Positions 24,894-32,905 are shown, counted from the first letter of the stretch. The stretch is 64,000 nt of DNA from Sulfobacillus thermosulfidooxidans DSM 9293 (GCF_900176145.1 NZ_FWWY01000002.1:62001-126000); one strand, 5' to 3'. The notes: generated by a model from the sequence alone, not told the origin. Translations and numbers: made by a program.

Positions 24894-25469
24894 TTACGGG
24901 TTGGCGGTACAGCTTGTGGGCAGCGGCGGTAAGGCATCTAGGGGCACGTGGCAAACCACGTGATCGGGCGTTAACGCGGCGAGTTCCGCTTGCATGCCGG
25001 GACTGGGAGGCACGGCGAGCACATAGACCACGGAGCATTGGGCCAGTTGCTGGAGACCCCAGGCGAGACCGAGGGTGCGTTCAGCCGGATCGGTATCATC
25101 GAGGAATTGCGGCGCGTACAGATGAGGCACAATCGGCCAAAACCCGTGGGACCAGGCGAGGCGGGCCAGTTGTTGCGCCCAAATGCGGTGGCGCTGCTGC
25201 TGCGTGGCGGTCGGCGCCGCAAACGGGGAACACACATAAGCCCAGAGGCGGCGGGAGACGGGAACCGTGTCGGGACGAATGCCGAGCCATGCAGCGGCAC
25301 AGACGGCCATCCGTTCCGTATCGGGGGCGGCATCGCCCAAGGATTGCAGCACGGCGCCAAAATCTTGGGTGATAAACCGCACGGTGCCAGCGGGATCGAT
25401 GCCTTGGATGGCAGGGCCTTCGGGGATCAGTTGCCAACAGGGGATCGTGGGAATGGGCGCAAGAGCCAA
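24894..25469 (-). CDS. DUF7768-domain protein (deoxyribosyltransferase-like fold)
   Basis: The TTG at 25469 after GAAAGGAGTGTCTGAT is the likely start (191 aa). The domain reads LWAYVCSPF, HGFWPIVPHLYAPQFLDD, ERTLGLAWGLQQL and PPSPGMQAELAAL. This matches the phage/plasmid DUF7768 pattern (YICSPY...PIAPHL-FPQFLDD...GMA-EI), related to nucleoside 2-deoxyribosyltransferase-like proteins. The substrate is unknown. Confidence 0.7.
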   Translation of the reverse strand: MALAPIPTIPCWQLIPEGPAIQGIDPAGTVRFITQDFGAVLQSLGDAAPDTERMAVCAAAWLGIRPDTVPVSRRLWAYVCSPFAAPTATQQQRHRIWAQQLARLAWSHGFWPIVPHLYAPQFLDDTDPAERTLGLAWGLQQLAQCSVVYVLAVPPSPGMQAELAALTPDHVVCHVPLDALPPLPTSCTANP

Positions 25470-25575
25470 ATCAGACACTCCTTTCAAACAGGGTGTAGGA
25501 TGATAAGACCTATTGTGCGAGGACAGCGAGTGAGAAACAAGTGTTTGCGGTGAAATAGGGAAAGAGTTACCACGG

Positions 25576-25743
25576 TTAGAAGGATGACGCGTTGAGACGG
25601 AGGACAGGAGATTGTTTTTGATAGGGTATTTCATTCGAGTCGGCGGCCTGGGTCGCGTGACACTCGGGACAGCCCCACCAGGCATCGCCAGTGAGGGAAT
25701 CGGTAAAGGGAATCATGGGAATCAGACAGGATGGGCAAATCAT
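25576..25743 (-). CDS. 55-aa zinc-ribbon protein
   Basis: ATG at 25743 follows GCAGGAGGTATCTCCATC and overlaps the upstream stop by ATGA. It has CPSC near the N-terminus and WWGCPEC in the middle. The function is unknown. Confidence 0.5.
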   Translation of the reverse strand: MICPSCLIPMIPFTDSLTGDAWWGCPECHATQAADSNEIPYQKQSPVLRLNASSF

Positions 25744-26261
25744 GATGGAGATACCTCCTGCGATAAGGATGTTGTTAAAAAGCCGCGAGTTTGGGTGCGT
25801 GAAGCATCCCACCGGATGCCGCGGGTCCAGGCCGCGTGACTGAGGCGACTGACAAGCCAGCCTTGATCCGGATGGTAGAACGCATGGCCGGCGAGCCATT
25901 GCCCAGCCCGAATCGCTGTCACCAGCGAATCCGCCGGAACCCAGGTGAGATGGGTAAAGGGGGAACTCTGGGGAGTCGCGTTTCCCGATAAACCCCAGAC
26001 AATCGCGCCGTCGTGCGGATGCACCACGCGCCGATCGCGGCGCCAGAGGGCATGGAGTAAGGCCCAGGCCGCGTCAAATGAGGGACAGGGATAAAGCAGC
26101 GGCGTGAGTTGATGGGGCCGTGTCACGCCACAGGCCGCACTGGTATGCGACGGGTGCGCGGTGACAAACCAGAGTTGTTGATCGGGATCGTGCCAGCCGA
26201 TAATAGGTGGGTCATAATAGGGCACGAGAAAATCGGTTAACGCGGTGAGCGAGGTGTTCAT
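25740..26261 (-). CDS. 173-aa hypothetical protein
   Basis: Starts MNTSLTALTDFLVPYYDPPI. Trp/His-rich (WFVTAHPSHTSAACG, HAFYHPDQGWLVSRL) with no recognised domain. ATG follows CAGGAGGCCCTGCT. Its end overlaps the next zinc-ribbon gene. Confidence 0.55.
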   Translation of the reverse strand: MNTSLTALTDFLVPYYDPPIIGWHDPDQQLWFVTAHPSHTSAACGVTRPHQLTPLLYPCPSFDAAWALLHALWRRDRRVVHPHDGAIVWGLSGNATPQSSPFTHLTWVPADSLVTAIRAGQWLAGHAFYHPDQGWLVSRLSHAAWTRGIRWDASRTQTRGFLTTSLSQEVSPS

Positions 26262-26386
26262 AGCAGGGCCTCCTGGGACAACATCATAGAAAGTGGGGAA
26301 GCCTGCCGGGGACGGCAGGCTAAGGAACCATGAATTGATGATTGGTCGTCAGATCGTTTGGTATAATGATAGGAGAAGGCAACAGG

Positions 26387-26402
26387 GTTTCCATACGGAA
26401 AC
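26387..26402. promoter_or_regulatory. GTTTCC-N4-GGAAAC palindrome
   Basis: GTTTCCATACGGAAAC, a 16-bp imperfect dyad, lies between the stop of the 26421-26789 gene and the start of the 25740-26261 gene. A TATAAT occurs nearby on the plus strand (about 26361). Confidence 0.5.
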
Positions 26403-26420
26403 TCTCGATGACGGAGGAGA

Positions 26421-26789
26421 TTATCGGGAGTTGGGAGCGGTGAGGTGCGTGACGAGGGCTTGCGCGAGGCCCACGGGGCAATCGGGTTCACAGGGTTCCG
26501 GGCCTTCGGCTCCACAGATGAGACAGCGGGTCTGCGACGTTTCCGTCGCAATAAACAGCGTGAGTTGACGAAATAACTGATCACGCAGGGTATCGGCATC
26601 GACGTCGGGAAGGGTGTCATGATCATCGTTGCCCGTTTCGTCTTTGACCAAAGCGCGGAGCCGCCGCACTTCGGCAATCAAGGTGGGGAGGGCAGTACGG
26701 GCCTCCGCGATAAATTCCATACACCATCGTCCCGGCGTGGCATCGTCGCATAGATCTTGCCAACGGTTCAGTTCGTCATCGGTGATCAT
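26421..26789 (-). CDS. Phage-type protein with ATPG motif, copy 1
   Basis: 122 aa. LNRWQDLCDDATPGRWC followed by ALPTLIAEVRRLRALV matches the common phage architecture (W-x-L...ATPGPW...ALIAEV-RLR). A Cys cluster (RCLICGAEGPEPCEPDCP) in the second half suggests a zinc site. It is a paralogue of 26818-27186. Confidence 0.6.
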   Translation of the reverse strand: MITDDELNRWQDLCDDATPGRWCMEFIAEARTALPTLIAEVRRLRALVKDETGNDDHDTLPDVDADTLRDQLFRQLTLFIATETSQTRCLICGAEGPEPCEPDCPVGLAQALVTHLTAPNSR

Positions 26790-26817
26790 GATGATCCCTC
26801 CTTGATTTATAAGCTAG

Positions 26818-27186
26818 TTATTCATCGGGTTCTTCTGTCTCTTTAAGCAAATCGCGTATCTGATCCTCGACAGGCACCACACTATCGGCATTATCCAACA
26901 CAGTCTGAATATCCCGAACTAAGTGTTGATATCGCCGCACTTCGGCAATCAGCGCGGGAAATGCTTCATGGGCCGCGACAGCAAACCGGGCATTGTCCAC
27001 ACGGTATGGTTGGCTCATGGGTGGAAAGATGCGATAATCCGGCCATTCCCGAACCGATGCGGATTCCACATGCCAGTGGGAACAGGTAGAATCCATTTGA
27101 ACGCCGGTACATCGGACGCGCCACGGTCCCGGTGTCGTATCGTCGTATAGGGCTTGCCAACGGTTGAGGGTGTCTTCAGGGATCAT
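26818..27186 (-). CDS. Phage-type protein with ATPG motif, copy 2
   Basis: 122 aa. LNRWQALYDDTTPGPWRV and AFPALIAEVRRYQHLV are shared with copy 1; the middle (CTGVQMDSTCSHWHVES) differs. The start overlaps the stop of the 52-aa zinc gene (ATGA). Function unknown. Confidence 0.6.
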   Translation of the reverse strand: MIPEDTLNRWQALYDDTTPGPWRVRCTGVQMDSTCSHWHVESASVREWPDYRIFPPMSQPYRVDNARFAVAAHEAFPALIAEVRRYQHLVRDIQTVLDNADSVVPVEDQIRDLLKETEEPDE

Positions 27187-27341
27187 GGCGTGGGGTTCTC
27201 CTTGGGATGTGTTGTATCGCGCAGAGCGGGATCATAAGCGATCAAGATCAGCGTGGGCTGATCACAATGCGGACAACTGCCGATGTGCCGGAGGTAGTCC
27301 CGATCCGGTAGAAAGTATTCTCCACAGGTGGTGCAAAACAT
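27183..27341 (-). CDS. 52-aa zinc-ribbon protein
   Basis: MFCTTCGEYFLPDRDYLRHI continues to SCPHCDQPTL: CxxC...H...CxxC. The ATG follows AAAGGACGAGGATAAC. It overlaps the downstream 122-aa gene by ATGA, so the pair is coupled. Confidence 0.55.
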   Translation of the reverse strand: MFCTTCGEYFLPDRDYLRHIGSCPHCDQPTLILIAYDPALRDTTHPKENPTP

Positions 27342-27342
27342 G

Positions 27343-27789
27343 TTATCCTCGTCCTTTCAATTGGTGATAGTGGTGTTCTAATTCGCGCCAGATCGCGGGT
27401 TCTCCTTCATGGACAAAGACCCAATAGAGGGATCGGGCCGAACGATAGAAGATCTCGGAATAGCAGGATTGACCGGCTAAAAAGTCGCAATCGGGATGAG
27501 CGCGGTGATATGGATGTTGCGGAACGCAGGCGTGATAGCCGATTTCCAGGGAACGGGCTTGATAGGGCTGTTCGGCCCATCGTGTGGGATCGTAATGGTC
27601 TTGCACCGCGGATAGGGGATACCACTGGGTATCCAGGGCGAAATAAACGAGACCTTTGGGGCCGCTCACCGTAAAGCGAATCTCCATGCCGTCCACGCCC
27701 TGATTGTGGGCGGGATCCGGGTGGCGTCCATCATAACCGGGCAGAAAGGTGATCTGATGTTGGAGACCGTTATCGGGGGAATTGATCAT
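27343..27789 (-). CDS. 148-aa phage-type hypothetical protein
   Basis: ATG at 27789 follows GAAAGGACGGTCCAGCTC. It contains VDGMEIRFTVSGPKGLVYF, SLEIGYHACVPQHP and DFLAGQSCYSEIFY. The GYH...C-FL-G--CY arrangement recalls conserved phage proteins of unknown function. No catalytic motif identified. Confidence 0.55.
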   Translation of the reverse strand: MINSPDNGLQHQITFLPGYDGRHPDPAHNQGVDGMEIRFTVSGPKGLVYFALDTQWYPLSAVQDHYDPTRWAEQPYQARSLEIGYHACVPQHPYHRAHPDCDFLAGQSCYSEIFYRSARSLYWVFVHEGEPAIWRELEHHYHQLKGRG

Positions 27790-27829
27790 GAGCTGGACCG
27801 TCCTTTCGGAGGAGAGAGGCGCGTTATTG

Positions 27830-28048
27830 TCAGTCCGCATCGGGAGAAGCGAACCGGATCGCTTGTTTAGGTACCGTGATGACATCACCCAGCTGTTTCC
27901 AGCGGCCGCCGGGGAGTCGGAAGGATTCGTTGCACTGTACGCGGTAGCGTGTGGGGGTTTCCCCGATGACGGTCACGGCAAACCACCGAAGACCGGCCCA
28001 GCTCTGGAGACCTAACCAGGCGCGAGTAGGACGCAGGGGAGTCGTCAA
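27830..28048 (-). CDS. 72-aa hypothetical protein
   Basis: Contains WLGLQSWAGLRWFAVTVI and VQCNESFRLPGGRWKQLGD. A TTG start at 28048 fits the AGTGAGG Shine-Dalgarno best; an in-frame GTG at 28057 is too close to it. The fold looks beta-rich. Confidence 0.45.
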   Translation of the reverse strand: MTTPLRPTRAWLGLQSWAGLRWFAVTVIGETPTRYRVQCNESFRLPGGRWKQLGDVITVPKQAIRFASPDAD

Positions 28049-28086
28049 CGAAGACACCTCACTTTCGAGATATCCTCACGCAAAAT

Positions 28087-28293
28087 TTACCGCGCCGGGG
28101 ATTTGCGGCGCGATTTCGGTGAGGATGCGGCTTGCGTGACGATGGCTTCCACATCGAGGGTGAGGAGAATGCCTTCGGTGGGATAACTCTCGATCCATTC
28201 CGCGAGGCCGCGGAGGCAATCGGCGGCTTCGCGGCGCGTGAGGGGTTTGTGGTCAAGGGGCAATAAGGAATGTGAGGCCAAAAGAATCACCAA
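28087..28293 (-). CDS. 68-aa hypothetical protein
   Basis: Contains LTRREAADCLRGLAEWIESY and a basic tail (SSPKSRRKSPAR). The start is uncertain (TTG at 28293 or GTG at 28290, both very near AAAGG). A hairpin GCGCCG/CGGCGC overlaps its end. Confidence 0.4.
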   Translation of the reverse strand: MVILLASHSLLPLDHKPLTRREAADCLRGLAEWIESYPTEGILLTLDVEAIVTQAASSPKSRRKSPAR

Positions 28294-28312
28294 CCTTTGA
28301 CGGAGAAGTGGA

Positions 28313-28534
28313 TTAATCTAAGAATCCTGTGAAATCGACAGGATCGACGTCATAATATTCACAGTCGGAACGGACACAATACCATTCGCGTTCGCAGCTT
28401 TCGCGATATTCGTTGAGGCGTGGAAAATACAAAGAAGCTTGACGGGATCGGGTCATCACAGGGCTGCCACACAGAGGACAGGGATAGCCGGCGTCGTGGG
28501 GAGCGGTATAGGGACCGTATCGAGGGTGAGACAA
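28313..28534 (-). CDS. 73-aa zinc-ribbon protein
   Basis: CPLCGSPV near residue 19 and a second cluster ESCEREWYCVRSDC near 46-57. It resembles small treble-clef or ribbon proteins. ATG follows TAGGAGGCGATCTTCCC. Confidence 0.55.
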   Translation of the reverse strand: MSHPRYGPYTAPHDAGYPCPLCGSPVMTRSRQASLYFPRLNEYRESCEREWYCVRSDCEYYDVDPVDFTGFLD

Positions 28535-28565
28535 GGGAAGATCGCCTCCTAAGGGATAAAATGTC

Positions 28566-28832
28566 TTAGCGCATTCCTCGATTGGGATGCCACAGGGCTA
28601 AGGTCGGTTCGGCACAAAACGCGAGAGCGGCGTCTTGGGCGGCGTCTAGGGTCAAAAAGGTCTGGGGTTGATTGGTGTTTGGATGCCAGAGCCAGCCGCC
28701 GCGGGGGGGATCGTAGCGTTCCAGTTGAACGAGCCACCGGTGTTGGTGGTGCGAAAACCACGGTTTGGCGGACCACCCGGGCACGGTGATGACACCGGTG
28801 GGAAAGGCGGATGAGACGAGAACGGGAGGCAT
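28566..28832 (-). CDS. 88-aa hypothetical protein
   Basis: ATG at 28832 follows GAAAGGATCCTGACATT. Trp-rich (PGWSAKPWFSHHQHRW, GGWLWHPNTN), ending in a helix. No family recognised. Confidence 0.45.
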   Translation of the reverse strand: MPPVLVSSAFPTGVITVPGWSAKPWFSHHQHRWLVQLERYDPPRGGWLWHPNTNQPQTFLTLDAAQDAALAFCAEPTLALWHPNRGMR

Positions 28833-28857
28833 AATGTCAGGATCCTTTCCGAGGGAT

Positions 28858-28950
28858 TTAGTGAAGGGCGTGCATGAGCGTGGTGGCCACGGAATAAACA
28901 AGCCAGCCAATGCCGGTCGTTAGAATGGCAGCGGGAATGACACCATACAT
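28858..28950 (-). CDS. 30-aa single-pass membrane peptide
   Basis: ATG follows TAAGGAGCTGATCATCC. The peptide is hydrophobic almost throughout (VIPAAILTTGIGWLVYSVAT) and ends HALH. Its good ribosome binding site and place in the operon argue that it is translated. Such peptides can act as membrane regulators or toxins; nothing more can be said. Confidence 0.45.
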   Translation of the reverse strand: MYGVIPAAILTTGIGWLVYSVATTLMHALH

Positions 28951-28990
28951 GGATGATCAGCTCCTTAGCGGGAAGAATGGGCAGAAAAAA

Positions 28991-29013
28991 AGCCCGGCGT
29001 GCGGCGCCGGGCT
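28991..29013 (-). terminator. Rho-independent terminator
   Basis: On the minus strand, AGCCCGGC and GCCGGGCT pair and are followed by a run of T. It lies just after the zinc-finger/HTH gene stop at 29012 and could isolate that gene from the downstream run. Confidence 0.7.
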
Positions 29014-29326
29014 ATTCGTAGCGGGTGACACGACGAATGTTGAGGCGGTCGAGCCATTGGTAGAGGGCTTGACGCTGAACGCCGCAGAGACCGGCGACGG
29101 CGGTAAGCGAGCGATGGTTGAGTTGGGTAATGAGCCATTGGCGGAACGCGGTGTCGTCGGGCAGGTTGTACGCGGCCTTCACTGCGTTCATTTTGGCCCA
29201 GCTTTGCGCACGCTGAGCGCAGGTGGGCGAGCAATAGCGTTGCCACCGGCCATGATGCCGGTGGGGGAGAAAAGGCCGGTGGCAGAGGGCGCAATGGGTA
29301 ACGTCTGTGGAAGTCACAGTGGCCAT
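29012..29326 (-). CDS. Zinc-finger plus HTH DNA-binding protein
   Basis: 104 aa. The N-terminal half has CALCHRPF and RYCSPTCAQRA, a zinc knuckle pair. The C-terminal half is a helix-turn-helix (SLTAVAGLCGVQRQALYQWL). It is monocistronic: terminator after it and the CRISPR-like array promoter region before it. It is a candidate regulator of the block. Confidence 0.65.
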   Translation of the reverse strand: MATVTSTDVTHCALCHRPFLPHRHHGRWQRYCSPTCAQRAQSWAKMNAVKAAYNLPDDTAFRQWLITQLNHRSLTAVAGLCGVQRQALYQWLDRLNIRRVTRYE

Positions 29327-29401
29327 GGGTCACACTCCCCGTAAGAAATTAACAGGATGGGAGGTGAGCCGGGCGGTTACGACCGGCTACCGGAGAAGGA
29401 T

Positions 29402-29430
29402 TTGAGGCAGAAAAGCGTTTGCGGTATACT
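29402..29430 (+). promoter_or_regulatory. Sigma-A type promoter before the CRISPR-like array
   Basis: TTGAGG (29402-29407), 17-bp spacer, TATACT (29425-29430). It points toward the repeat array beginning 130 bp downstream and away from the divergent minus-strand gene. Predicted only. Confidence 0.55.
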
Positions 29431-29560
29431 GCAAGAGACGAACTTCGGTGGGGAAAAAGGGCGGTTATACCGGGGATCGAAGAATCGAGCATACGGTTTC
29501 AGGTCACGAGAAGCTGTGCAGCGGGTCGGATGAGAGTGGAAAAGCGGGATAAAAGCAGGG

Positions 29561-30160
29561 GTTTCAAGCGGCTATGGGTAGTGACAAGCCGCTACTCGGT
29601 ATTGCCAGCGCTCACCATCCCATTCGTTTCAAGCGGCTATGGGTAGTGACAAGTTAGGTATTCGTTTACGGCAAGCACGCCGTGCGCGCGTTTCAAGCAG
29701 CTAGAGGTAGTGAAAAGGTTGTAACCGGGTTCAAATTATTAATCCGCGTGGTGAGTTTCAAGCAGCCATAGCATAGGTAGTGACAAGCGCTCAAGATGTT
29801 AAGGTGATGAACCTCGGGTCTGGGGTTTCAAGCGGCTATGGGTAGTGAAAAGCTTTTTACTGCACATCAACTTAACCGATTACAATGCGGTTCAAGCAGT
29901 TAGAGGTCGTAATCAGTTTGATATATGAGATGTGTCAGTTGTGGCTTTTTGCGATTCGTGATAGTAATAAGATAGACCTATTGAGGGTTTCTACTGTGCC
30001 ATATAGCGTTTCAATCGGTCAGCGATAGTGACAAAATTTAGAACAGCATACAGCAGAAAGATGCGGAAGGTTCAAGCGGCCATCGGTAGTGAAAAGGATT
30101 TTGAGTTTGATGTCGTTGGCGATCTCGATGAGGTTTCAAACGGCCAAGGGTAGTAACAAG
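29561..30160. CRISPR. Degenerate CRISPR-like repeat array (about 9-10 units)
   Basis: A 28-bp repeat starting GTTTCAAGCGGCTATGG and ending TAGTGACAAG recurs at 29561, 29626, 29690, 29755 (5-nt insertion), 29825, 29889, about 29943 (decayed), 30008, 30069 and 30133. The spacers are unique, mostly 36-37 nt, and the period is about 65. Copies 1 and 2 are identical; copies to the right are increasingly mutated, and a last half repeat starts at 30197. On the minus strand the repeat ends in CTTGAAAC, like the 5' tag of type I-B/III crRNAs. No cas genes are in the window. Iterons of a replication origin are the main alternative. Confidence 0.65.
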
Positions 30161-30204
30161 AAAACGAAATTGATCTTCGCAGTTAATTCTCTGTCGGTTT
30201 CAAA

Positions 30205-30233
30205 CCCCGCAAGGTCAACTAAGCCTTGCGGGG
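30205..30233. terminator. Hairpin closing the repeat array
   Basis: CCCCGCAAGG and CCTTGCGGGG form a perfect 10-bp stem with a 9-nt loop, followed on the plus strand by TGTTTGG. The preceding half repeat GTTTCAAAC runs into it. It could terminate an array transcript. Confidence 0.5.
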
Positions 30234-30254
30234 TGTTTGGCTGTGAGCGATAGG

Positions 30255-30270
30255 GTTTCCATTTGGAAAC
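30255..30270. promoter_or_regulatory. GTTTCC-N4-GGAAAC palindrome
   Basis: GTTTCCATTTGGAAAC, adjacent to the stop of the 30272 gene and to the array end. Confidence 0.5.
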
Positions 30271-30271
30271 G

Positions 30272-30562
30272 TTATCGCGGTGTGGCACAGGATAATGTGT
30301 CTGTCCAGTGGGCTAGCCACTGGGTATAACGGGGTTCATCAAAATCCTCGGCTACGTCCGCGGGATCGTAAAGGCGTTTTAACGTGTCTTGCAACAGCGG
30401 AAGGGTCCACGGGGTATCGCTGATGAGTAAAAACGCTTCTTCGGCATATAGGCCAGGTCCGGCTAGCACATAGCACGGTTGCGGAAGAGTATTCCAGCGT
30501 TGGGCTTTGTCTTGACGGCTGGCCCAGGAATCGTCTGCATCAAGGGTAATCCATGTTGTCAT
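30272..30562 (-). CDS. 96-aa hypothetical protein
   Basis: Starts MTTWITLDADDSWASRQDKA, acidic, with no known domain. ATG follows GAAAGGAGCACACCTCTC. Confidence 0.5.
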   Translation of the reverse strand: MTTWITLDADDSWASRQDKAQRWNTLPQPCYVLAGPGLYAEEAFLLISDTPWTLPLLQDTLKRLYDPADVAEDFDEPRYTQWLAHWTDTLSCATPR

Positions 30563-30700
30563 GAGAGGTGTGCTCCTTTCTTACAACGTCGAGCGTGGGG
30601 CGTTTTGTTCCTAATCCGTTAATATAGCGAGGTCCTTGGTGGCTATGTCTAAGAACGGTTGGGTTGCCTCACAAGATAGCGTCGCATGGGGATTATCCTT

Positions 30701-30943
30701 TCAGGGCGCGTCGGGTTCGGGACCGTCATGAAAAACCCATTGTTGGGTCGCCTGGCCCAATTGGGCGGCTTCGGCGCGCAACGTGTCATCGACGGGATCG
30801 GTCGTGTTGGCGTAGTGCCTGAGGTCTTCGTGCACTTCGCGGACCCAGCGGCGGAACTCGGCGTCGGAGACGGCGGGGTCATCCAAACAGGCATCGAGGC
30901 GGGCGACATAATAATGTAACCCATGATCATCGAAGCAGGGCAT
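30701..30943 (-). CDS. 80-aa hypothetical protein
   Basis: Starts MPCFDDHGLHYYVARLDACL; acidic and helical (EFRRWVREVHEDLRHYAN). ATG follows AGAAAGGAGCTCTCGCC. No family recognised. Confidence 0.5.
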   Translation of the reverse strand: MPCFDDHGLHYYVARLDACLDDPAVSDAEFRRWVREVHEDLRHYANTTDPVDDTLRAEAAQLGQATQQWVFHDGPEPDAP

Positions 30944-31003
30944 GGCGAGAGCTCCTTTCTGAGGGAAGAAATGGTGGAAGCATGAATGCTCACGTGATGG
31001 GCG

Positions 31004-31510
31004 TTATGTGTGGGAGGGAGGCGGTTCCAGGGGAAGATCCGATAACGGAAAGGCCGTGTGGCACGCTAGACAACGGATGGTCACGGTCTCCGGGGTATCG
31101 TCCGGCGTCAGGAGGGCGCCGTGTCGGGTGATGGCGGGACCATGTTGAAAGGTCGCAGCGATCACCTGGAAGACGGGATTCTCGGCCGTGCAGTGCGGAC
31201 AACGGAGCTGGTACAGGGGCTGATTGGCGGAGTCCGAGTCCGGGCGCCAGGTCTCGAACCAGACCGGATCCTCGAGCAAGGCGCGTAAAATGGCAGGATG
31301 GTTGCGGGGGTCGGTGGGGTCGTAATCGGCGACCGGAAAGTCCCGAATATCAAAGACACTCTCCGCTTCGTATTCCGTGGCTAAGGGATTCAGGGTGTAT
31401 CCATAGATCAGCGGGTCGTCATAATCGTCGGCGCGATAGGCGTGATAGACCGGAATGCCGCGGTGGACGAGCACAACAGCGGGCGGCATCCAAAAGGTCG
31501 CATAGGGCAT
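31004..31510 (-). CDS. 168-aa zinc-ribbon-containing protein
   Basis: The likely start is ATG 31510 (GGAG 10 nt upstream); an in-frame GTG at 31519 sits inside the Shine-Dalgarno. The C-terminal half has LRCPHCTAENP and IRCLACHTAFP, a two-knuckle zinc ribbon. The N-terminal half is Tyr/Asp-rich. Function unknown. Confidence 0.55.
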   Translation of the reverse strand: MPYATFWMPPAVVLVHRGIPVYHAYRADDYDDPLIYGYTLNPLATEYEAESVFDIRDFPVADYDPTDPRNHPAILRALLEDPVWFETWRPDSDSANQPLYQLRCPHCTAENPVFQVIAATFQHGPAITRHGALLTPDDTPETVTIRCLACHTAFPLSDLPLEPPPSHT

Positions 31511-31559
31511 AGGCGTCACACTCCGGGTGTAGGATGCGGAGAAACTGTGGGATCAAAAC

Positions 31560-31581
31560 AGCCCGTCCGGGAGGACGGGCT
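31560..31581 (-). terminator. Rho-independent terminator
   Basis: On the minus strand, AGCCCGTCC-TCCC-GGACGGGCT is followed by GTTTTG. It sits after the 75-aa membrane protein gene. Confidence 0.6.
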
Positions 31582-31598
31582 ACCGAACGATCCAGGGA

Positions 31599-31826
31599 TT
31601 ACGATCGATGCGAGGAAAATTTGTCGGGGCGAACCCGCATTTGGAACACGATGGTGACGAGTTCGAGGGTGCCCCAAAATCCGAGCAGCAGGGTTTTGCC
31701 GAGACTGTGCACCCCACTGACGAGAATCAGGGTAATAATGGTCGCGTTAAACGCACTCCAGCCGGCTAGCCATTGGGCTTGTTGGCGGTTCGTGAGGTGT
31801 TGCCAGCGGTATCGTAAGGTTTTCAT
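31599..31826 (-). CDS. 75-aa two-pass membrane protein
   Basis: ATG at 31826 follows AAGGAGGTTACACC. Two hydrophobic segments (AFNATIITLILVSGVHS and LLLGFWGTLELVTIVF) with a basic N-terminus. No family recognised. Confidence 0.55.
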   Translation of the reverse strand: MKTLRYRWQHLTNRQQAQWLAGWSAFNATIITLILVSGVHSLGKTLLLGFWGTLELVTIVFQMRVRPDKFSSHRS

Positions 31827-31930
31827 GGTGTAACCTCCTTGCCACGAGTATAGCAAAATCCGTGTTGTGAGGGCTTTGATGGATAGGGTTTTGCGTGATT
31901 TGGGAAAATGTGTACAGAAAAAGGGGCACG

Positions 31931-32548
31931 CTATATGTTGCGCGGTTTCTGGCCAGACGGTAACGTGCGCCGCAAATAGGCAGAGATCGGCTGTTTGATG
32001 GCTTGGTGAATCGATGGCCCAGCTCCTAGGTCTTGCTCGACCTCGACAAAATACCAGAGGCGGCGCAAAAGATTTGCGAGATTGCAGGACGGCGTGGACA
32101 CGACTACCGCGTCGAAGATATCCGTGAGTGACACGCCGTCGAGCACTAGGGCATAGAGGTCGAGGAAATCTTGTCGGGTGCCCCGATGGGTAATCATGTC
32201 ACACGTCTGAACGGCTTGCTTCAAGAGGGAATGAGGCGTGGGATTCGTCAGAGAAGGGAACGGCTCGGCCCCAGTGAAGGAATCGTCGGGAGAGAAATAC
32301 GGGGTCCAAAAACGGCGGATGTGATCAGGCACGCCCCGCTGCGTGAGCGCGTGCTGGATGGTGGCTGCTGGATAACAGCGAAAGAGCGCGAGCCATTCGT
32401 CCCACGTTCCAAATTGAAGAATCCGGGCGATAATCCACGCGGCATGGCGCTGGGGATCGAGGGTGGTTGGGTTGACATCCCAAAAGGCGGCGGACTGTTG
32501 AAGCCGGTGCCAATCGGCGGAGTGCATATCAACACAGGGCCTATGCAT
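31931..32548 (-). CDS. DUF6922-like protein
   Basis: 205 aa from ATG 32548 after AAAGGGCGATCACGC. SAAFWDVNPTTLDPQRHAA and IIARILQFGTWDEWLALF match the DUF6922 pattern (FWDVD...LD...RVL-YG---W-WL). The second half is helical. Family members often sit by nucleotidyltransferase toxins, but none is adjacent. Related proteins are at 36211 and 44855. Confidence 0.55.
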   Translation of the reverse strand: MHRPCVDMHSADWHRLQQSAAFWDVNPTTLDPQRHAAWIIARILQFGTWDEWLALFRCYPAATIQHALTQRGVPDHIRRFWTPYFSPDDSFTGAEPFPSLTNPTPHSLLKQAVQTCDMITHRGTRQDFLDLYALVLDGVSLTDIFDAVVVSTPSCNLANLLRRLWYFVEVEQDLGAGPSIHQAIKQPISAYLRRTLPSGQKPRNI

Positions 32549-32643
32549 CGCGTGATCGCCCTTTCTTTCGGGGTTCGTGATTTGTGTAACGCCAGAGCCG
32601 CTCGCATCCCATCCATTCGACCCCGCCGTGGACCCCGCGCGCA

Positions 32644-32811
32644 TTAGTCTTGGGCGTCGGGGGAAGAACGGACCGTCGGAATAGCGGGCACGTGCCAGCT
32701 CTTTTGAATGGTCAAGTGATATTGAACCGGCATGGGTTGAGGCAAGGGACGGCGTGGCCCATTGGCCGAGTCGAGCGACGGAGTGTGATCGGTTGGGGCT
32801 TTTTTAGCCAT
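32644..32811 (-). CDS. 55-aa proline-rich hypothetical protein
   Basis: ATG at 32811 follows AGAGGAACGTTCA. Starts MAKKAPTDHTPSL with a PRRPLPQPMPVQYHL segment. No family recognised. Confidence 0.45.
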   Translation of the reverse strand: MAKKAPTDHTPSLDSANGPRRPLPQPMPVQYHLTIQKSWHVPAIPTVRSSPDAQD

Positions 32812-32881
32812 TGAACGTTCCTCTTTTTCTAGCTGACGAAGCGGATGCCCACGATGATTACGCCAACAACCCTCGTTAAAA

Positions 32882-32905
32882 AGCCCGTCAAATTCCTGAC
32901 GGGCT
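32882..32905 (-). terminator. Rho-independent terminator
   Basis: AGCCCGTCA and TGACGGGCT pair; on the minus strand a T run follows. It would end transcription coming from the right, upstream of the 32811 gene. Confidence 0.65.

Noticed and set aside
29561-30160. Iterons of a plasmid replication origin as the explanation for the repeats
   Set aside because: Kept only as an alternative. The units are 28 bp with 36-37-nt unique spacers, whereas iterons are usually 17-22 bp and nearly contiguous; no Rep gene is adjacent.
30649-30690. Twelve-codon frame MRRYLVRQPNRS with an upstream AAAGGATAATCCCC
   Set aside because: Too short to judge and without other support; it may be only the leader of the adjacent region.
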